DNA from: an uncultured Bacteriovoracaceae bacterium
GTDB lineage: Bacteria; Bdellovibrionota; Bacteriovoracia; Bacteriovoracales; Bacteriovoracaceae
Direction of reading: 5' to 3'
Length of the DNA stretch: 64,000 nt
NCBI GenBank assembly: GCA_937931205.1
Contig: CALHBF010000001.1
Coordinates: forward strand, 213,501-277,500
In this document: piece after piece, positions 51,523-60,580 of the stretch
How the letters are laid out: each line of letters starts with the position of its first letter
Position numbering within the stretch: the stretch's first letter is position 1
Notes under the pieces: model-generated
What the model was told of the DNA's origin: nothing
The model's input: the letters and a program-made list of their open reading frames with translations, nothing else
Database searches by the model: none
Position numbers and translations under genes: made by a program

Positions 51523-53226
51523 TTAATTAGATTTTTTGGCCTGAAGCTTCTCATTAAGTTCATCAATGAGTTTAGAATCAATTTTAGGAACTAGACCAGT
51601 TGGCTCAACTGCTAGCGTAAAATCTTTTGAGAAGAAATTCTTAAGGACAGATAAATCTCCCTGATAAATCTTATTCACAACTTCCGACTCTGCATTGAGA
51701 CCAAAATAAGAAAGAATACTTTTTGAAAGCTGAGGAAGATAAGGAGCAAAGAAAGCACCCAGCACCAGCACATAAGCAGCAGAAACAGCAATCGTTTCCT
51801 TAGCAGCTTCCTGATCTGTTTTAAATTGAGTCCAAGGAGCTTTCTCAGTGATGAATAAATTCACCTTAGAACCCAAGCTCATCAAATGCTCTTGGCCTTT
51901 CTTAATTTGATAAGAATCAAGAAGTTCATGGTATTCACGAATCCACTCTTCTACACCTTTTTGGTGATCATTATAGAAAGCATTAAACGTCTGAGAAGAA
52001 ATACCTTCTGGCCAGTTTTTATGAGCAAACTTCATGGCACGATTAATAAAGTTACCAATGTTGTTTGCTAACTCGGAGTTAATTTTTAACTCCATCGCTT
52101 TCCAAGTAAAACTTGAATCACTTGTTTCAGGAATTAGTGAAGTTAGGTAGAAGCGCATAGCATCTGAGCCAAAGGTATCAATGGCCTCAACAGCATCCAC
52201 ATACCAGCCCTTCGATTTAGAGAACTGTTTTCCTTCGAGATTAACATATTGATTTGCCGGAAGATCACTTACAGGATTAACAAAACCAGTCCCCAGACAC
52301 ATCACTGGGAAGATAATCGAGTGGAAAATAATATTGTCTTTACCGATAAAGTTAATAATTTTTGTATCGTTATTTCCCCACCAGTCTTTAATGTGATCTT
52401 CTTTTGAGCCAATAGAGCGAAGATACTCTTTAGTATTTGATACATATCCAATAGGAGCATCAAACCACACGTAGATTTTTTTACCTTTCGCTTCAGGAAG
52501 AGGAACATCAATTCCCCAATCAAGATCACGAGTAATCGCACGATCAACGAGATTATCTTTAGTTAAAGATTCAACGAATGGAGTTACCGTTTTACGCCAG
52601 AATGGTTTTCTCGTTTCAAACCATTTTCTGTGCTCTTCATGCATTTTTGAAAGCATCAGGTACCACTGATAAGAATCCACCGATTTTACATTCTTTGAAT
52701 TACAAAATTTACATACAGGATTTATAAGTTTTAAAGGATCAATCCAAGTACCACACTCAGGACACTCATCCCCGCGGGCATCAGCATAACCACAAACGTA
52801 GCACTCTCCCTCTACAAAACGATCAGGGAGCATATTCTTGCAATCTTGGCACTGAAGCTGCTTTTCCTCTTTGCGCTCAATAAGACCTTTGGCAAGTAAG
52901 TCATTGAACCAAACGAGGGTTTCTTCTTTGTGATAAGGAGCAGATGTTTGTCCAAAAAAATCAAATTTAATATCGTAGCGGTCAAAAAGCTCTTTATGCT
53001 CTTTGTGCCACTCATTCACATATTCTTGATAAGATTTTTTGGCCTTTTGAGCATTTTGCATGATGGCCACGCCATGTTCATCAGAGCCAGAAATATGGAT
53101 CGCACGCTCACCTTTTAGCTTTTTATGGCGAGTAAAGATATCGGCCGGAAGGTAAACACCAGCGATATGTCCGAAGTGGATTGGTCCGTTAGCATAGGGA
53201 AGAGCGGAAGTAATTAGATATTTCAT
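51523..53226 (-). CDS. metG: Methionyl-tRNA synthetase
   Basis: Charges tRNA-Met. 567 aa. The class I HIGH equivalent is HFGH near the N-terminus, and FSKSKG is the KMSKS equivalent. A double zinc-knuckle insert with several C-x2-C pairs is visible. The protein stops after the anticodon-binding domain and lacks the C-terminal tRNA-binding/dimerisation domain of E. coli MetG (677 aa). Minus strand, divergent from the helicase gene. Confidence 0.96.
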   Translation of the reverse strand: MKYLITSALPYANGPIHFGHIAGVYLPADIFTRHKKLKGERAIHISGSDEHGVAIMQNAQKAKKSYQEYVNEWHKEHKELFDRYDIKFDFFGQTSAPYHKEETLVWFNDLLAKGLIERKEEKQLQCQDCKNMLPDRFVEGECYVCGYADARGDECPECGTWIDPLKLINPVCKFCNSKNVKSVDSYQWYLMLSKMHEEHRKWFETRKPFWRKTVTPFVESLTKDNLVDRAITRDLDWGIDVPLPEAKGKKIYVWFDAPIGYVSNTKEYLRSIGSKEDHIKDWWGNNDTKIINFIGKDNIIFHSIIFPVMCLGTGFVNPVSDLPANQYVNLEGKQFSKSKGWYVDAVEAIDTFGSDAMRFYLTSLIPETSDSSFTWKAMELKINSELANNIGNFINRAMKFAHKNWPEGISSQTFNAFYNDHQKGVEEWIREYHELLDSYQIKKGQEHLMSLGSKVNLFITEKAPWTQFKTDQEAAKETIAVSAAYVLVLGAFFAPYLPQLSKSILSYFGLNAESEVVNKIYQGDLSVLKNFFSKDFTLAVEPTGLVPKIDSKLIDELNEKLQAKKSN

Positions 53227-53262
53227 AGACCCTCAAAACTTATTCTATTTAAAACTCCTAAT

Positions 53263-53287
53263 AGCTTACAAAGTAAGCTCTTTTTTG
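53263..53287 (+). terminator. Terminator-like hairpin upstream of the helicase gene
   Basis: Arms AGCTTAC (53263-53269) and GTAAGCT (53273-53279), then C and six Ts. It lies in the divergent metG/helicase region, where no plus-strand gene is immediately upstream. Confidence 0.6.
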
Positions 53288-53297
53288 TCTTTTGATT

Positions 53298-53326
53298 TTG
53301 ACAGTCTCTCCCCCCTTTTTTATCCT
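53298..53326 (+). promoter_or_regulatory. Sigma-70 promoter of the helicase gene
   Basis: TTGACA (53298-53303, perfect -35), 17-nt spacer, TATCCT (53321-53326). The ATG is 7 nt further, which implies a leaderless transcript. Confidence 0.55.
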
Positions 53327-53333
53327 CCAATTC

Positions 53334-55349
53334 ATGATTTCCCTAGATGGATTAAACCCTGAACAAAGACAAGCTGCTGAAACGGTCGAAGGACCGGTGC
53401 TCATTCTTGCCGGAGCTGGCTCTGGTAAGACGAGAACCGTGACCTATCGCATAGCTCACATGCTGGATAACCTCAAAATCCCTGGGAATCAGATTCTCGC
53501 AGTAAGCTTCACCAATAAGGCTGCAGCTGAGATGAAAGAGCGTGTGGCCCATCTCGTTGGCCCAAAAATTCGCCGTGGTATTACTCTCTCCACTTTCCAC
53601 TCTTTAGGACTTCGTATCCTGAGAGAGGATATCCACCATTTAGGCTATAACAATCTTTTTACCATTTATGATCAGGCCGATCAGATGAGTATTGTGCGTG
53701 AAGCTCTCAAACAATTCAAATCAGGTAAGAATTATGACCGTGGCATTATCATGTCTAAAATTGGTCTTTTGAAGAATAAGGGTGTTGGTGCTGATGAGTT
53801 TGGAAAATCCGCTGAATTCGATCCAAGTACAGACTACGATGTAGTGACGGAATACGTTTATCAATACTACCAAGAAAAACTGCAATTTTATAATGCTCTT
53901 GATTTTGATGATATTCTTTTTCTAGTTGTTCGATTGTTTAAAAACTTTCCTGATATCGCCCGTAAATATTCAGAACGTTTTAAGTACATCATGATTGATG
54001 AGTATCAGGATACCAACAATCTCCAATTCAATATGATTGAAGCTCTAACCTCTACGCATGAAAATATTTGTGTGGTGGGAGACGACGATCAGGCCATCTA
54101 TTCTTTCCGTGGTGCTGATATTTCTAATATTCTTAATTTTGAAAAACAGTTCCCTCGCACGAAAGTGATTAAACTTGAGGAGAACTATCGCTCAACTTTT
54201 CCCATTCTCGATCTTGCAAATCGCGTGATCAAAGAGAATACTCAACGAAAAGAAAAGACGATGAGAACTTCAATCATGGAAGGTGACCGTCCCCAACTCT
54301 GGGCCAGTGGTGACTCAGACCATGAAGCGGCCATTGTGATCGAAGAGATCATCAAGATGCAATCCCATGGTAAGATGCTTTCAGATATTGCTATCCTCTA
54401 TCGCTCCAACACTCAGGTTCCTCCTTTTGAGGATCAACTTCGAATGGCGCAAGTTCCCTACAATATCATTGGAGGACAGAAGTTTTACGAGAAAAAAGAA
54501 ATTAAAGATATCATCGCCTATCTTTCAGTGATTCAAAATCCACGTGATGAACTAGCACTAAGACGTATCCTTAACGTTCCTAACCGTGGAATTGGTTCCG
54601 TTACCCTTAATAAATTTCTTGCGATCTCAAGTGAGCAAAAAAGATCTCTCTTTTCGGTTTTAGATGATCAAGCAGATCATCAAGGGGCCAGAGAGTTTAT
54701 TGGTCTCTTAAAAAAATATCGTATCCTTTTTGAAGATCAGCCTCTCCTTTCAACCATTAATCAACTCTTAGAAGAAATTAAATACGATGATTTTATTGAG
54801 AAAAGCTACGATAGTGCCAAACTCATGAATCGCAAAAAAGATGATGTTAAAAACTTTCTGATGACAGCTGATCGTTTCCAGGATCGCTTCGGAGAAGATG
54901 CGACCTTAAAAAATTTCGTTGAACGTCTCCTGCTAGCGGACTCTTCAGACTCTAATTCTTCTAACAGTGAAGAAAAAACAAATGAAGTCACTCTCATGAC
55001 TCTTCATGCCTCAAAAGGGCTGGAGTTTGATAATGTCTTCCTGATTGGTATGGAAGAAGAACTACTTCCTCATAAAAAAACCATTCTTGATAGTTCCAAT
55101 ATCAATGAAGAAAGAAGACTCTGCTACGTGGGTATTACCCGAGCTCGCAAAAAACTAATTATGACTTATGCTAAAGAACGTAAGATCTATAATAAAATGA
55201 CCCCGCGGTTTAAATCGCGTTTTGTGATTGAACTCAATCAATGTTATAAAGACTTAGACCGAACAAATTTTGGAGATATGTCTGAAGATGAAATTCAGGA
55301 CTTCAAGAAGAGTTTTTTCTCTAACCTAGCGAATACTTTAAAATCATGA
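53334..55349 (+). CDS. UvrD/PcrA/Rep-type DNA helicase
   Basis: SF1 ATP-dependent 3'-5' DNA helicase of repair and replication restart. 671 aa. Walker A GAGSGKT is at 27-33, with SFTNKAAAEM, TFHSLG, DEYQDTN, GDDDQAIYSFRGA, NYRST, TLHASKGLE and VGITRA following. I start at the ATG at 53334, since the promoter's TTGACA overlaps any earlier start. No SD is present. Distinguishing Rep, PcrA and UvrD needs a tree. Confidence 0.93.
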   Translation: MISLDGLNPEQRQAAETVEGPVLILAGAGSGKTRTVTYRIAHMLDNLKIPGNQILAVSFTNKAAAEMKERVAHLVGPKIRRGITLSTFHSLGLRILREDIHHLGYNNLFTIYDQADQMSIVREALKQFKSGKNYDRGIIMSKIGLLKNKGVGADEFGKSAEFDPSTDYDVVTEYVYQYYQEKLQFYNALDFDDILFLVVRLFKNFPDIARKYSERFKYIMIDEYQDTNNLQFNMIEALTSTHENICVVGDDDQAIYSFRGADISNILNFEKQFPRTKVIKLEENYRSTFPILDLANRVIKENTQRKEKTMRTSIMEGDRPQLWASGDSDHEAAIVIEEIIKMQSHGKMLSDIAILYRSNTQVPPFEDQLRMAQVPYNIIGGQKFYEKKEIKDIIAYLSVIQNPRDELALRRILNVPNRGIGSVTLNKFLAISSEQKRSLFSVLDDQADHQGAREFIGLLKKYRILFEDQPLLSTINQLLEEIKYDDFIEKSYDSAKLMNRKKDDVKNFLMTADRFQDRFGEDATLKNFVERLLLADSSDSNSSNSEEKTNEVTLMTLHASKGLEFDNVFLIGMEEELLPHKKTILDSSNINEERRLCYVGITRARKKLIMTYAKERKIYNKMTPRFKSRFVIELNQCYKDLDRTNFGDMSEDEIQDFKKSFFSNLANTLKS

Positions 55350-55645
55350 AATACATTGCACGCATTCATAACTGGTTTGTTGATTTTGACTTTTTCTGGT
55401 GGCCATTCTCTTTTCTAAAACCTAAACAGAATGAGCTGATGGATTGGAATAAGGTCACTCAAATGAGTGCCTATTTTGGGATTTTAATTTGGGTATTTAT
55501 TTCTGGATTTTCAATTGCCCAAATTGGCTTTGACTTCCAATTTGTAGCAATGAATTTCTTTGGAACAATTATTAGTTTGTTCCTATGGTTTGGACTCGTC
55601 ACAAAGCCTCTTTGGAACTATCGCGCCAAGAGACTGAAGGGTTAA
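55346..55645 (+). CDS. Small two-TM membrane protein
   Basis: 99 aa with two hydrophobic segments (about 45-62 and 68-86), aromatic-rich. Its ATG overlaps the helicase stop by 4 nt, so it is translationally coupled. No family is recognised. Confidence 0.75.
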   Translation: MKYIARIHNWFVDFDFFWWPFSFLKPKQNELMDWNKVTQMSAYFGILIWVFISGFSIAQIGFDFQFVAMNFFGTIISLFLWFGLVTKPLWNYRAKRLKG

Positions 55646-55705
55646 AAAAGGCCATCCCTGGCCCTGAATTCCATCCGTGGAAGACCTCTTCCTGACGGTC
55701 AATAT

Positions 55706-56086
55706 TTATTCTAAATTAAGAGTATTCAGATCCTCATCACCTAGTTCTTTCTTACCTTCTGTAAAACCCATAATGGTATAACTACGTGGCAGATAGAGAC
55801 CAAACGTTAAAAACGAGATCACCATATCTTGCGGATCTTTTTGTTCGTAAATGATGGCCTTGGAAAGTGAACGAACACCTGCATTCTGAAGCTCTTGATC
55901 AATAAAAACTTCATGATGCTCAGGCTCTACACCCCAAAAGTAGAAATCTCTTGTACCGCTGATCTGTACTGCTCGTTGATGATTTGGATTTCCTTCAAAA
56001 GTCACAGGAACTGTGTTGTTTGAACGAAAATGAATTGTTGTACAACTCATAAGAAAAGCAATTGAAGCAAGAGATAAGTATTTCAT
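55706..56086 (-). CDS. Bor-like small lipoprotein
   Basis: 126 aa with lipobox LMSC. The mature part has the beta layout of lambda Bor (FYFWG, then SLSKAIIYE, then ISFLTFGLYLPRSYTI). Bor is a surface lipoprotein linked to serum resistance in E. coli. The ATG at 56086 is chosen because the TTG at 56095 overlaps the -10. No SD. Confidence 0.65.
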   Translation of the reverse strand: MKYLSLASIAFLMSCTTIHFRSNNTVPVTFEGNPNHQRAVQISGTRDFYFWGVEPEHHEVFIDQELQNAGVRSLSKAIIYEQKDPQDMVISFLTFGLYLPRSYTIMGFTEGKKELGDEDLNTLNLE

Positions 56087-56094
56087 ATACTTCA

Positions 56095-56123
56095 ATTCTT
56101 GAGGTCACAGCACGAGATGTCAA
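56095..56123 (-). promoter_or_regulatory. Sigma-70 promoter of the Bor-like lipoprotein
   Basis: On the minus strand TTGACA (56123-56118), 17-nt spacer, AAGAAT (56100-56095). The ATG is 8 nt downstream, again implying a near-leaderless transcript. Confidence 0.5.
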
Positions 56124-56132
56124 AATGAATTT

Positions 56133-56948
56133 TTAAAAATGTTTGAAGGTTTGATCTTTTTTATCTTTTAAACTATCAAGCGCTGAAAAATGATCCTCTG
56201 TTCTCTGAGTAATTCCCTGGAAAGCTGAAACTAATTCAAGATGTGGATCAAGTGTTGAGTGATAAGCATGTACTAGTGATTTTTTTGTCATCTGCAAAGC
56301 GATTGGCGGAAGAGTCGCCATTTTAAGCGCTAACGACCTTGTTTCTTCTACAAGCTTTTCCTGAGGGAAAACCCAATTAACAAGCCCCATCTCACGTGCT
56401 TCCAAAGCTGAATAAGTTTTGGCCGTTAAGAACATTTCCATAGCACGGGCATAACCAACTGCTCTGATAAGAAAATAAGCACCGCCATCTCCTGGCACTA
56501 ATCCCACTTTCGCAAACGTTTCAGCAAAGCTTGCTTCCTCGCTCGCAACTCGAACATCACACATGGCAGATAAATCACATCCTGCCCCTACTGCAGCACC
56601 ATTAACCATAGCGATCATCGGTGTTTTCATATTTTGAATAGTTCGAGGAATTTTTTGAATACCATTCTGATAAGCTTCACGAAGTTCATTAGATTCCCCT
56701 TTGAACATACCTGACTTATTCTTCATGGACTTAATATCGCCACCTGCACAGAAATTTTTCCCTGCACCTGTAAGAATAATCACACGCACAGAATTATCTT
56801 CATCAGCAAGACGAAGTGTTTGAACTAAAGACTCCACCAACTCAATTGAATAAGCATTTGAAGCTTGCGGACGATTAAGAGTAATCCAGAGAAGATCTCC
56901 TTCTTTTTTTAAAAGAAGATCTGTCCATGCTTGATCAATATAGCTCAT
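56133..56948 (-). CDS. Enoyl-CoA hydratase/isomerase family protein (second in the liu cluster)
   Basis: 271 aa crotonase-fold enzyme. Oxyanion-hole residues appear in GKNFCAGGDIKSM and NGAAVGAGCDLSAMCD. It is the last gene of the operon and is distinct from the other hydratase. It may be the enoyl-CoA hydratase of a nearby step or an isomerase. Confidence 0.85.
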   Translation of the reverse strand: MSYIDQAWTDLLLKKEGDLLWITLNRPQASNAYSIELVESLVQTLRLADEDNSVRVIILTGAGKNFCAGGDIKSMKNKSGMFKGESNELREAYQNGIQKIPRTIQNMKTPMIAMVNGAAVGAGCDLSAMCDVRVASEEASFAETFAKVGLVPGDGGAYFLIRAVGYARAMEMFLTAKTYSALEAREMGLVNWVFPQEKLVEETRSLALKMATLPPIALQMTKKSLVHAYHSTLDPHLELVSAFQGITQRTEDHFSALDSLKDKKDQTFKHF

Positions 56949-57844
56949 ATTCTTCCTGTATTAAGATAAGCGCGTAAAAATTTTGACTCAGTTGTTTTTT
57001 CTAATTTTCCGAGAATAAAAGTAGAGGCCTCTACTAGTTTTTCAAAATCAATTCCTGTTTTCAGTCCCTGAGATTGAAGAAGGTACCAAACATCTTCTGT
57101 GGCCACATTGCCTGTAGCTCCTTTAGCGTAAGGACAGCCGCCAATACCTCCAGCAGAAGAATCAAACACACTGATATTTTGCTCAAGAGAAACAAGAATA
57201 TTACTCAAGGCCATGCCGCGAGTATCATGAAAATGCATAGCAAGTCTTGAAGCACCAACCTCAGAAATTAAATCCTTCAAATATGAGCTGACCTGCCGAG
57301 GTGTTGCTACACCAATCGTATCTCCTACTGAAATCTCATAAACCCCAAGATCTAAAAATCTACGGGCCACATCAATGAGTTTATCTACACCCATTACTCC
57401 TTCATAAGGACAACCGAAGGCCGTAGAAATATAACCGCGCATTTTAATGCCGTCTTTTTTAGCAAGGTCTGCGACTTCCTTCATGCGCATAAAACTCTCA
57501 TCTACCGATGCATTGATGTTTTTCTGCGTAAAAGAATTCGAAGTCGCTGAAAAAAGAGCAATCTCTTTTACTCCAATGGACTTGGCAGTTTCATAACCTT
57601 TCACATTGGGAACAAGACAAGGAAAATTGGCCTTATCTTTAAGATGAGCTGATACTTTCTGAAAAAGCTCAGACGAATCACTCATTTGAGGAATAGCAGG
57701 TGGTTTCACAAAGCTTGTGACTTCTACAGTCTTTAAGCCTGCATCGACGAGTTTGTTAATGAAAGCAAACTTGTCTTCCGTAGAAAGAATTCGTTTCTCA
57801 TTTTGAAGACCATCACGAGGACCTACTTCTACGATTTTAATCAT
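56945..57844 (-). CDS. Hydroxymethylglutaryl-CoA lyase
   Basis: 299 aa TIM-barrel lyase splitting HMG-CoA to acetyl-CoA and acetoacetate, the last step of leucine degradation. EVGPRDGLQNE is at the N-terminus, and the catalytic Cys is in GIGGCPYAKGATGN. The start overlaps no neighbour; the spacing to the BCCP gene is 3 nt. Confidence 0.92.
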   Translation of the reverse strand: MIKIVEVGPRDGLQNEKRILSTEDKFAFINKLVDAGLKTVEVTSFVKPPAIPQMSDSSELFQKVSAHLKDKANFPCLVPNVKGYETAKSIGVKEIALFSATSNSFTQKNINASVDESFMRMKEVADLAKKDGIKMRGYISTAFGCPYEGVMGVDKLIDVARRFLDLGVYEISVGDTIGVATPRQVSSYLKDLISEVGASRLAMHFHDTRGMALSNILVSLEQNISVFDSSAGGIGGCPYAKGATGNVATEDVWYLLQSQGLKTGIDFEKLVEASTFILGKLEKTTESKFLRAYLNTGRI

Positions 57845-57847
57845 AAG

Positions 57848-58321
57848 TTACTCCACACTTGCAAGAACAGCTCCGCCTTGAACAAGTTCTCCTACTGAGT
57901 AGTTAATCTTTTTCACAATTCCATCTTTATCAGCACGAATTGAATGCTCCATTTTCATGGCCTCTAAGATCAGAATGGTTTCACCCTTCTTCACTTCATC
58001 GCCAATATTTTTGATGACTTTAAAAATCTTACCAGGCATCGGAGAATTAAGGCTTCCAGCAATACTTTGTTTCTTCGCCTTCTTGCCCGAACTCATCTTC
58101 GCTTCAAGCTCTCCTGCAATCACCATCTGCTCCCCTTCTTTAGGAGAACTGATGACTGCTCCAAAACGATGATCATTACCCTCAATTAAAAGCTGATCTC
58201 TAAAATCGAGTTTAGAATATTGATAATTTTTTCCATTAAGATCAAAACTTACTATTCCATCTTTTTGAGAAAAGTTAACAACCTTAACTTCTTGCCCATT
58301 AATAAAGAAAATCTTTTCCAT
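57848..58321 (-). CDS. Biotin carboxyl carrier subunit of a split methylcrotonyl-CoA carboxylase
   Basis: 157 aa. A linker region precedes a C-terminal biotinyl domain. The biotinylated lysine is K123 in EAMKMEH. In most MCC alpha subunits this domain is fused to the biotin carboxylase. Here it is a separate gene 2 nt downstream, in a different reading frame. Confidence 0.88.
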   Translation of the reverse strand: MEKIFFINGQEVKVVNFSQKDGIVSFDLNGKNYQYSKLDFRDQLLIEGNDHRFGAVISSPKEGEQMVIAGELEAKMSSGKKAKKQSIAGSLNSPMPGKIFKVIKNIGDEVKKGETILILEAMKMEHSIRADKDGIVKKINYSVGELVQGGAVLASVE

Positions 58322-58323
58322 AA

Positions 58324-59811
58324 TTAATTCCTAAAACCAGTTAGGGTCGTCCAAGGAGTTGAATGTGAAACAACTCCAACTGTTGCACTAGACCTCGTTT
58401 GACCTTGAAGAGAAAAGGCCGCAATCAAATCAGCTAACTGATCATCCCTCAGTGCTTTGGGTTTTAAATCTGCCTCATACTGAGGAATAAAATGAGTATG
58501 TGTTAGCCCTTGAGCATAAGCAGGATGAGCTAAAATTCTCTTCAGGTAATCTCTATTGGTTTTCACACCAAGGAAGAGAACATCATCAAGAGATTGAATT
58601 GTTTTTGATGTTGAAGTTTCTCGATCTTTACCCCAAACAATAAGTTTGGCGAGCATCGGATCATAGTTCACACCAACTTCGGCCCCATCGTTAAATCCAC
58701 AATCAAGACGAACATCTCTAAGAGTTGGAGTTCCAATTTTTTCAATTTTCCCGATAGAAGGCATAAAGTTTTGATCAGGATCTTCTGCATAGATACGGCA
58801 CTCTATCGCGTGCCCCTTCTGCTTAATATCAGCTTGCTTCACCGGAAGCTTTTCACCACTGGCGACCATAATTTGGAAACGAACGAGATCAAAACCTGTC
58901 ACCATTTCTGTTACAGGATGTTCTACCTGCAGACGAGTGTTCATTTCCAAGAAATAAAACTCATTTTTTGGAGTGAGAATAAACTCAACTGTTCCCGCTC
59001 CACGATAATTAATCCCAGAAGAAATTTGAACGGCCGTCTGACAAATCTTTTCACGCAGCTCCTGACTCATACTTGGAGCAGGAGTTTCTTCAACTATTTT
59101 TTGATAGCGGCGTTGAATAGAGCATTCACGTTCCCAGAAATGAAGATGATTGCCATGAGTATCACTCATAAGCTGAACTTCAATATGACGAGGATTCACA
59201 ATATATTTTTCAATGAGCACACGATCATTTGAGAAAGACTTTAATCCTTCGGACTTGGCCCCTCTGATTGACTCAAGAAGATCTTCTTCTTGATTTACAA
59301 TTCTCATTCCCTTTCCGCCACCACCAGCACTGGCCTTGATGAGGACAGGGAATCCAATCTTTCTTGCCTGATCGGCCAAGAACGCTTCATCTTGATTATC
59401 CCCATGATACCCAGGAATCATCGGGATATTTAAAGGCTCAAGTGCTTTCTTTGAACCACTCTTATCACCCATCAAGGTAATTGAATCGGGAGTCGGGCCA
59501 ATAAAAATAATTCCGGCCTTCTCAACCGTAGAAGCAAACATGGCATTCTCTGAGAGAAAACCATAACCAGGATGAATAGCATCAGCACCTGAACGTTTGG
59601 CAATATCAATAATCTTATTTTGATTTAAATAAGTATCAGCAAGTGCTCCACTACCAAGGCTATATGATTCATCAGCAAGCATGGCATGAGGAAGAGTTTT
59701 ATCATCTTCCGCATAAATGCTTACCACTTTAATTCCCATCTCACGGGCAGTTCTTAAAACTCGAAGAGCAATTTCTCCACGGTTAGCGACTAAGATCTTT
59801 TGTATTTTCAT
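58324..59811 (-). CDS. Biotin carboxylase subunit of methylcrotonyl-CoA carboxylase
   Basis: 495 aa ATP-grasp enzyme that carboxylates biotin. ANRGEIALR, KASAGGGGKGMR, ERECSIQRRYQK and the EMNTRLQVEHPVTE motif are all present. It stops where MCC alpha normally continues into the BT/biotinyl part; the two add up to the usual length. Confidence 0.92.
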   Translation of the reverse strand: MKIQKILVANRGEIALRVLRTAREMGIKVVSIYAEDDKTLPHAMLADESYSLGSGALADTYLNQNKIIDIAKRSGADAIHPGYGFLSENAMFASTVEKAGIIFIGPTPDSITLMGDKSGSKKALEPLNIPMIPGYHGDNQDEAFLADQARKIGFPVLIKASAGGGGKGMRIVNQEEDLLESIRGAKSEGLKSFSNDRVLIEKYIVNPRHIEVQLMSDTHGNHLHFWERECSIQRRYQKIVEETPAPSMSQELREKICQTAVQISSGINYRGAGTVEFILTPKNEFYFLEMNTRLQVEHPVTEMVTGFDLVRFQIMVASGEKLPVKQADIKQKGHAIECRIYAEDPDQNFMPSIGKIEKIGTPTLRDVRLDCGFNDGAEVGVNYDPMLAKLIVWGKDRETSTSKTIQSLDDVLFLGVKTNRDYLKRILAHPAYAQGLTHTHFIPQYEADLKPKALRDDQLADLIAAFSLQGQTRSSATVGVVSHSTPWTTLTGFRN

Positions 59812-60578
59812 TTTTTCATCCAGTTTGCTTTATCTTTTTCAAGTAATGCTCTCATACCTTCCTGACCTTCATTACTCACACGACGTTTAGCGATCATGCG
59901 GCAAGTATAGTCCTCAGAGGTTTTAAGAGATTTAACAACATTGGAGACAAGAGATTTCGCCTCACGAGAAGCCTGTGGGCCTGCCATTAAAAACGATTTT
60001 TCAAGTTCAGCAATCCTGATATCAAGATCATTGATATCGACCACTTCATGAATCAAATTCATGCTCAGAGCTTTTTCTGCAGTAAATCTCTCACCAGAGA
60101 GCATCCAAGCTCTTGCATGAGATTCACCGATTTTTGAAATACAGTAAGGAGAAATAACAGCAGGAATAAGACCTAAACGAACTTCGGTAAAACCAAACAA
60201 TGCGTGATGAGCAGAAACCACGTAGTCACAAACACTCACCAGACCGACTCCACCACCAAGAGCGTGTCCATTAACTCGTGCAATAACAGGAACTGGACAG
60301 TCATTAATCACTCGAAACATTCGTGCTAATTCTTTTGAGTCACGAAAATTCTCTTCTTCCGAATAATCTTTCATCGCGCGCATCCAATTAAGATCCGCTC
60401 CGGCACAAAAGCTAGCTCCACGTCCTGATAAAATCACCAGACGCTCATCCTTAATATTTTCAAATACAGAAATAATTTCTGAAATTAATTCAGCATTAAA
60501 AGCGTTATGAAGTTCAGGACGATTTAGCCAAACTTCTAAAGTGCCATTTTCTTTAAGATTTTTTTCAATGTACTTCAT
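59808..60578 (-). CDS. Enoyl-CoA hydratase, likely methylglutaconyl-CoA hydratase
   Basis: 256 aa crotonase-fold enzyme. GRGASFCAGADL and NGHALGGGVGLVSVCD are the two oxyanion-hole segments. Its position between the carboxyltransferase and biotin carboxylase genes matches liuC. I start at the ATG at 60578, 2 nt after the previous stop; a TTG at 60602 is less likely. Confidence 0.85.
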   Translation of the reverse strand: MKYIEKNLKENGTLEVWLNRPELHNAFNAELISEIISVFENIKDERLVILSGRGASFCAGADLNWMRAMKDYSEEENFRDSKELARMFRVINDCPVPVIARVNGHALGGGVGLVSVCDYVVSAHHALFGFTEVRLGLIPAVISPYCISKIGESHARAWMLSGERFTAEKALSMNLIHEVVDINDLDIRIAELEKSFLMAGPQASREAKSLVSNVVKSLKTSEDYTCRMIAKRRVSNEGQEGMRALLEKDKANWMKK

Positions 60579-60580
60579 TA

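Noticed and set aside
58771..59232. A 153-codon open frame antisense to the biotin carboxylase
   Set aside because: Lies fully within the conserved ATP-grasp coding region, product unrecognised, no start signals.
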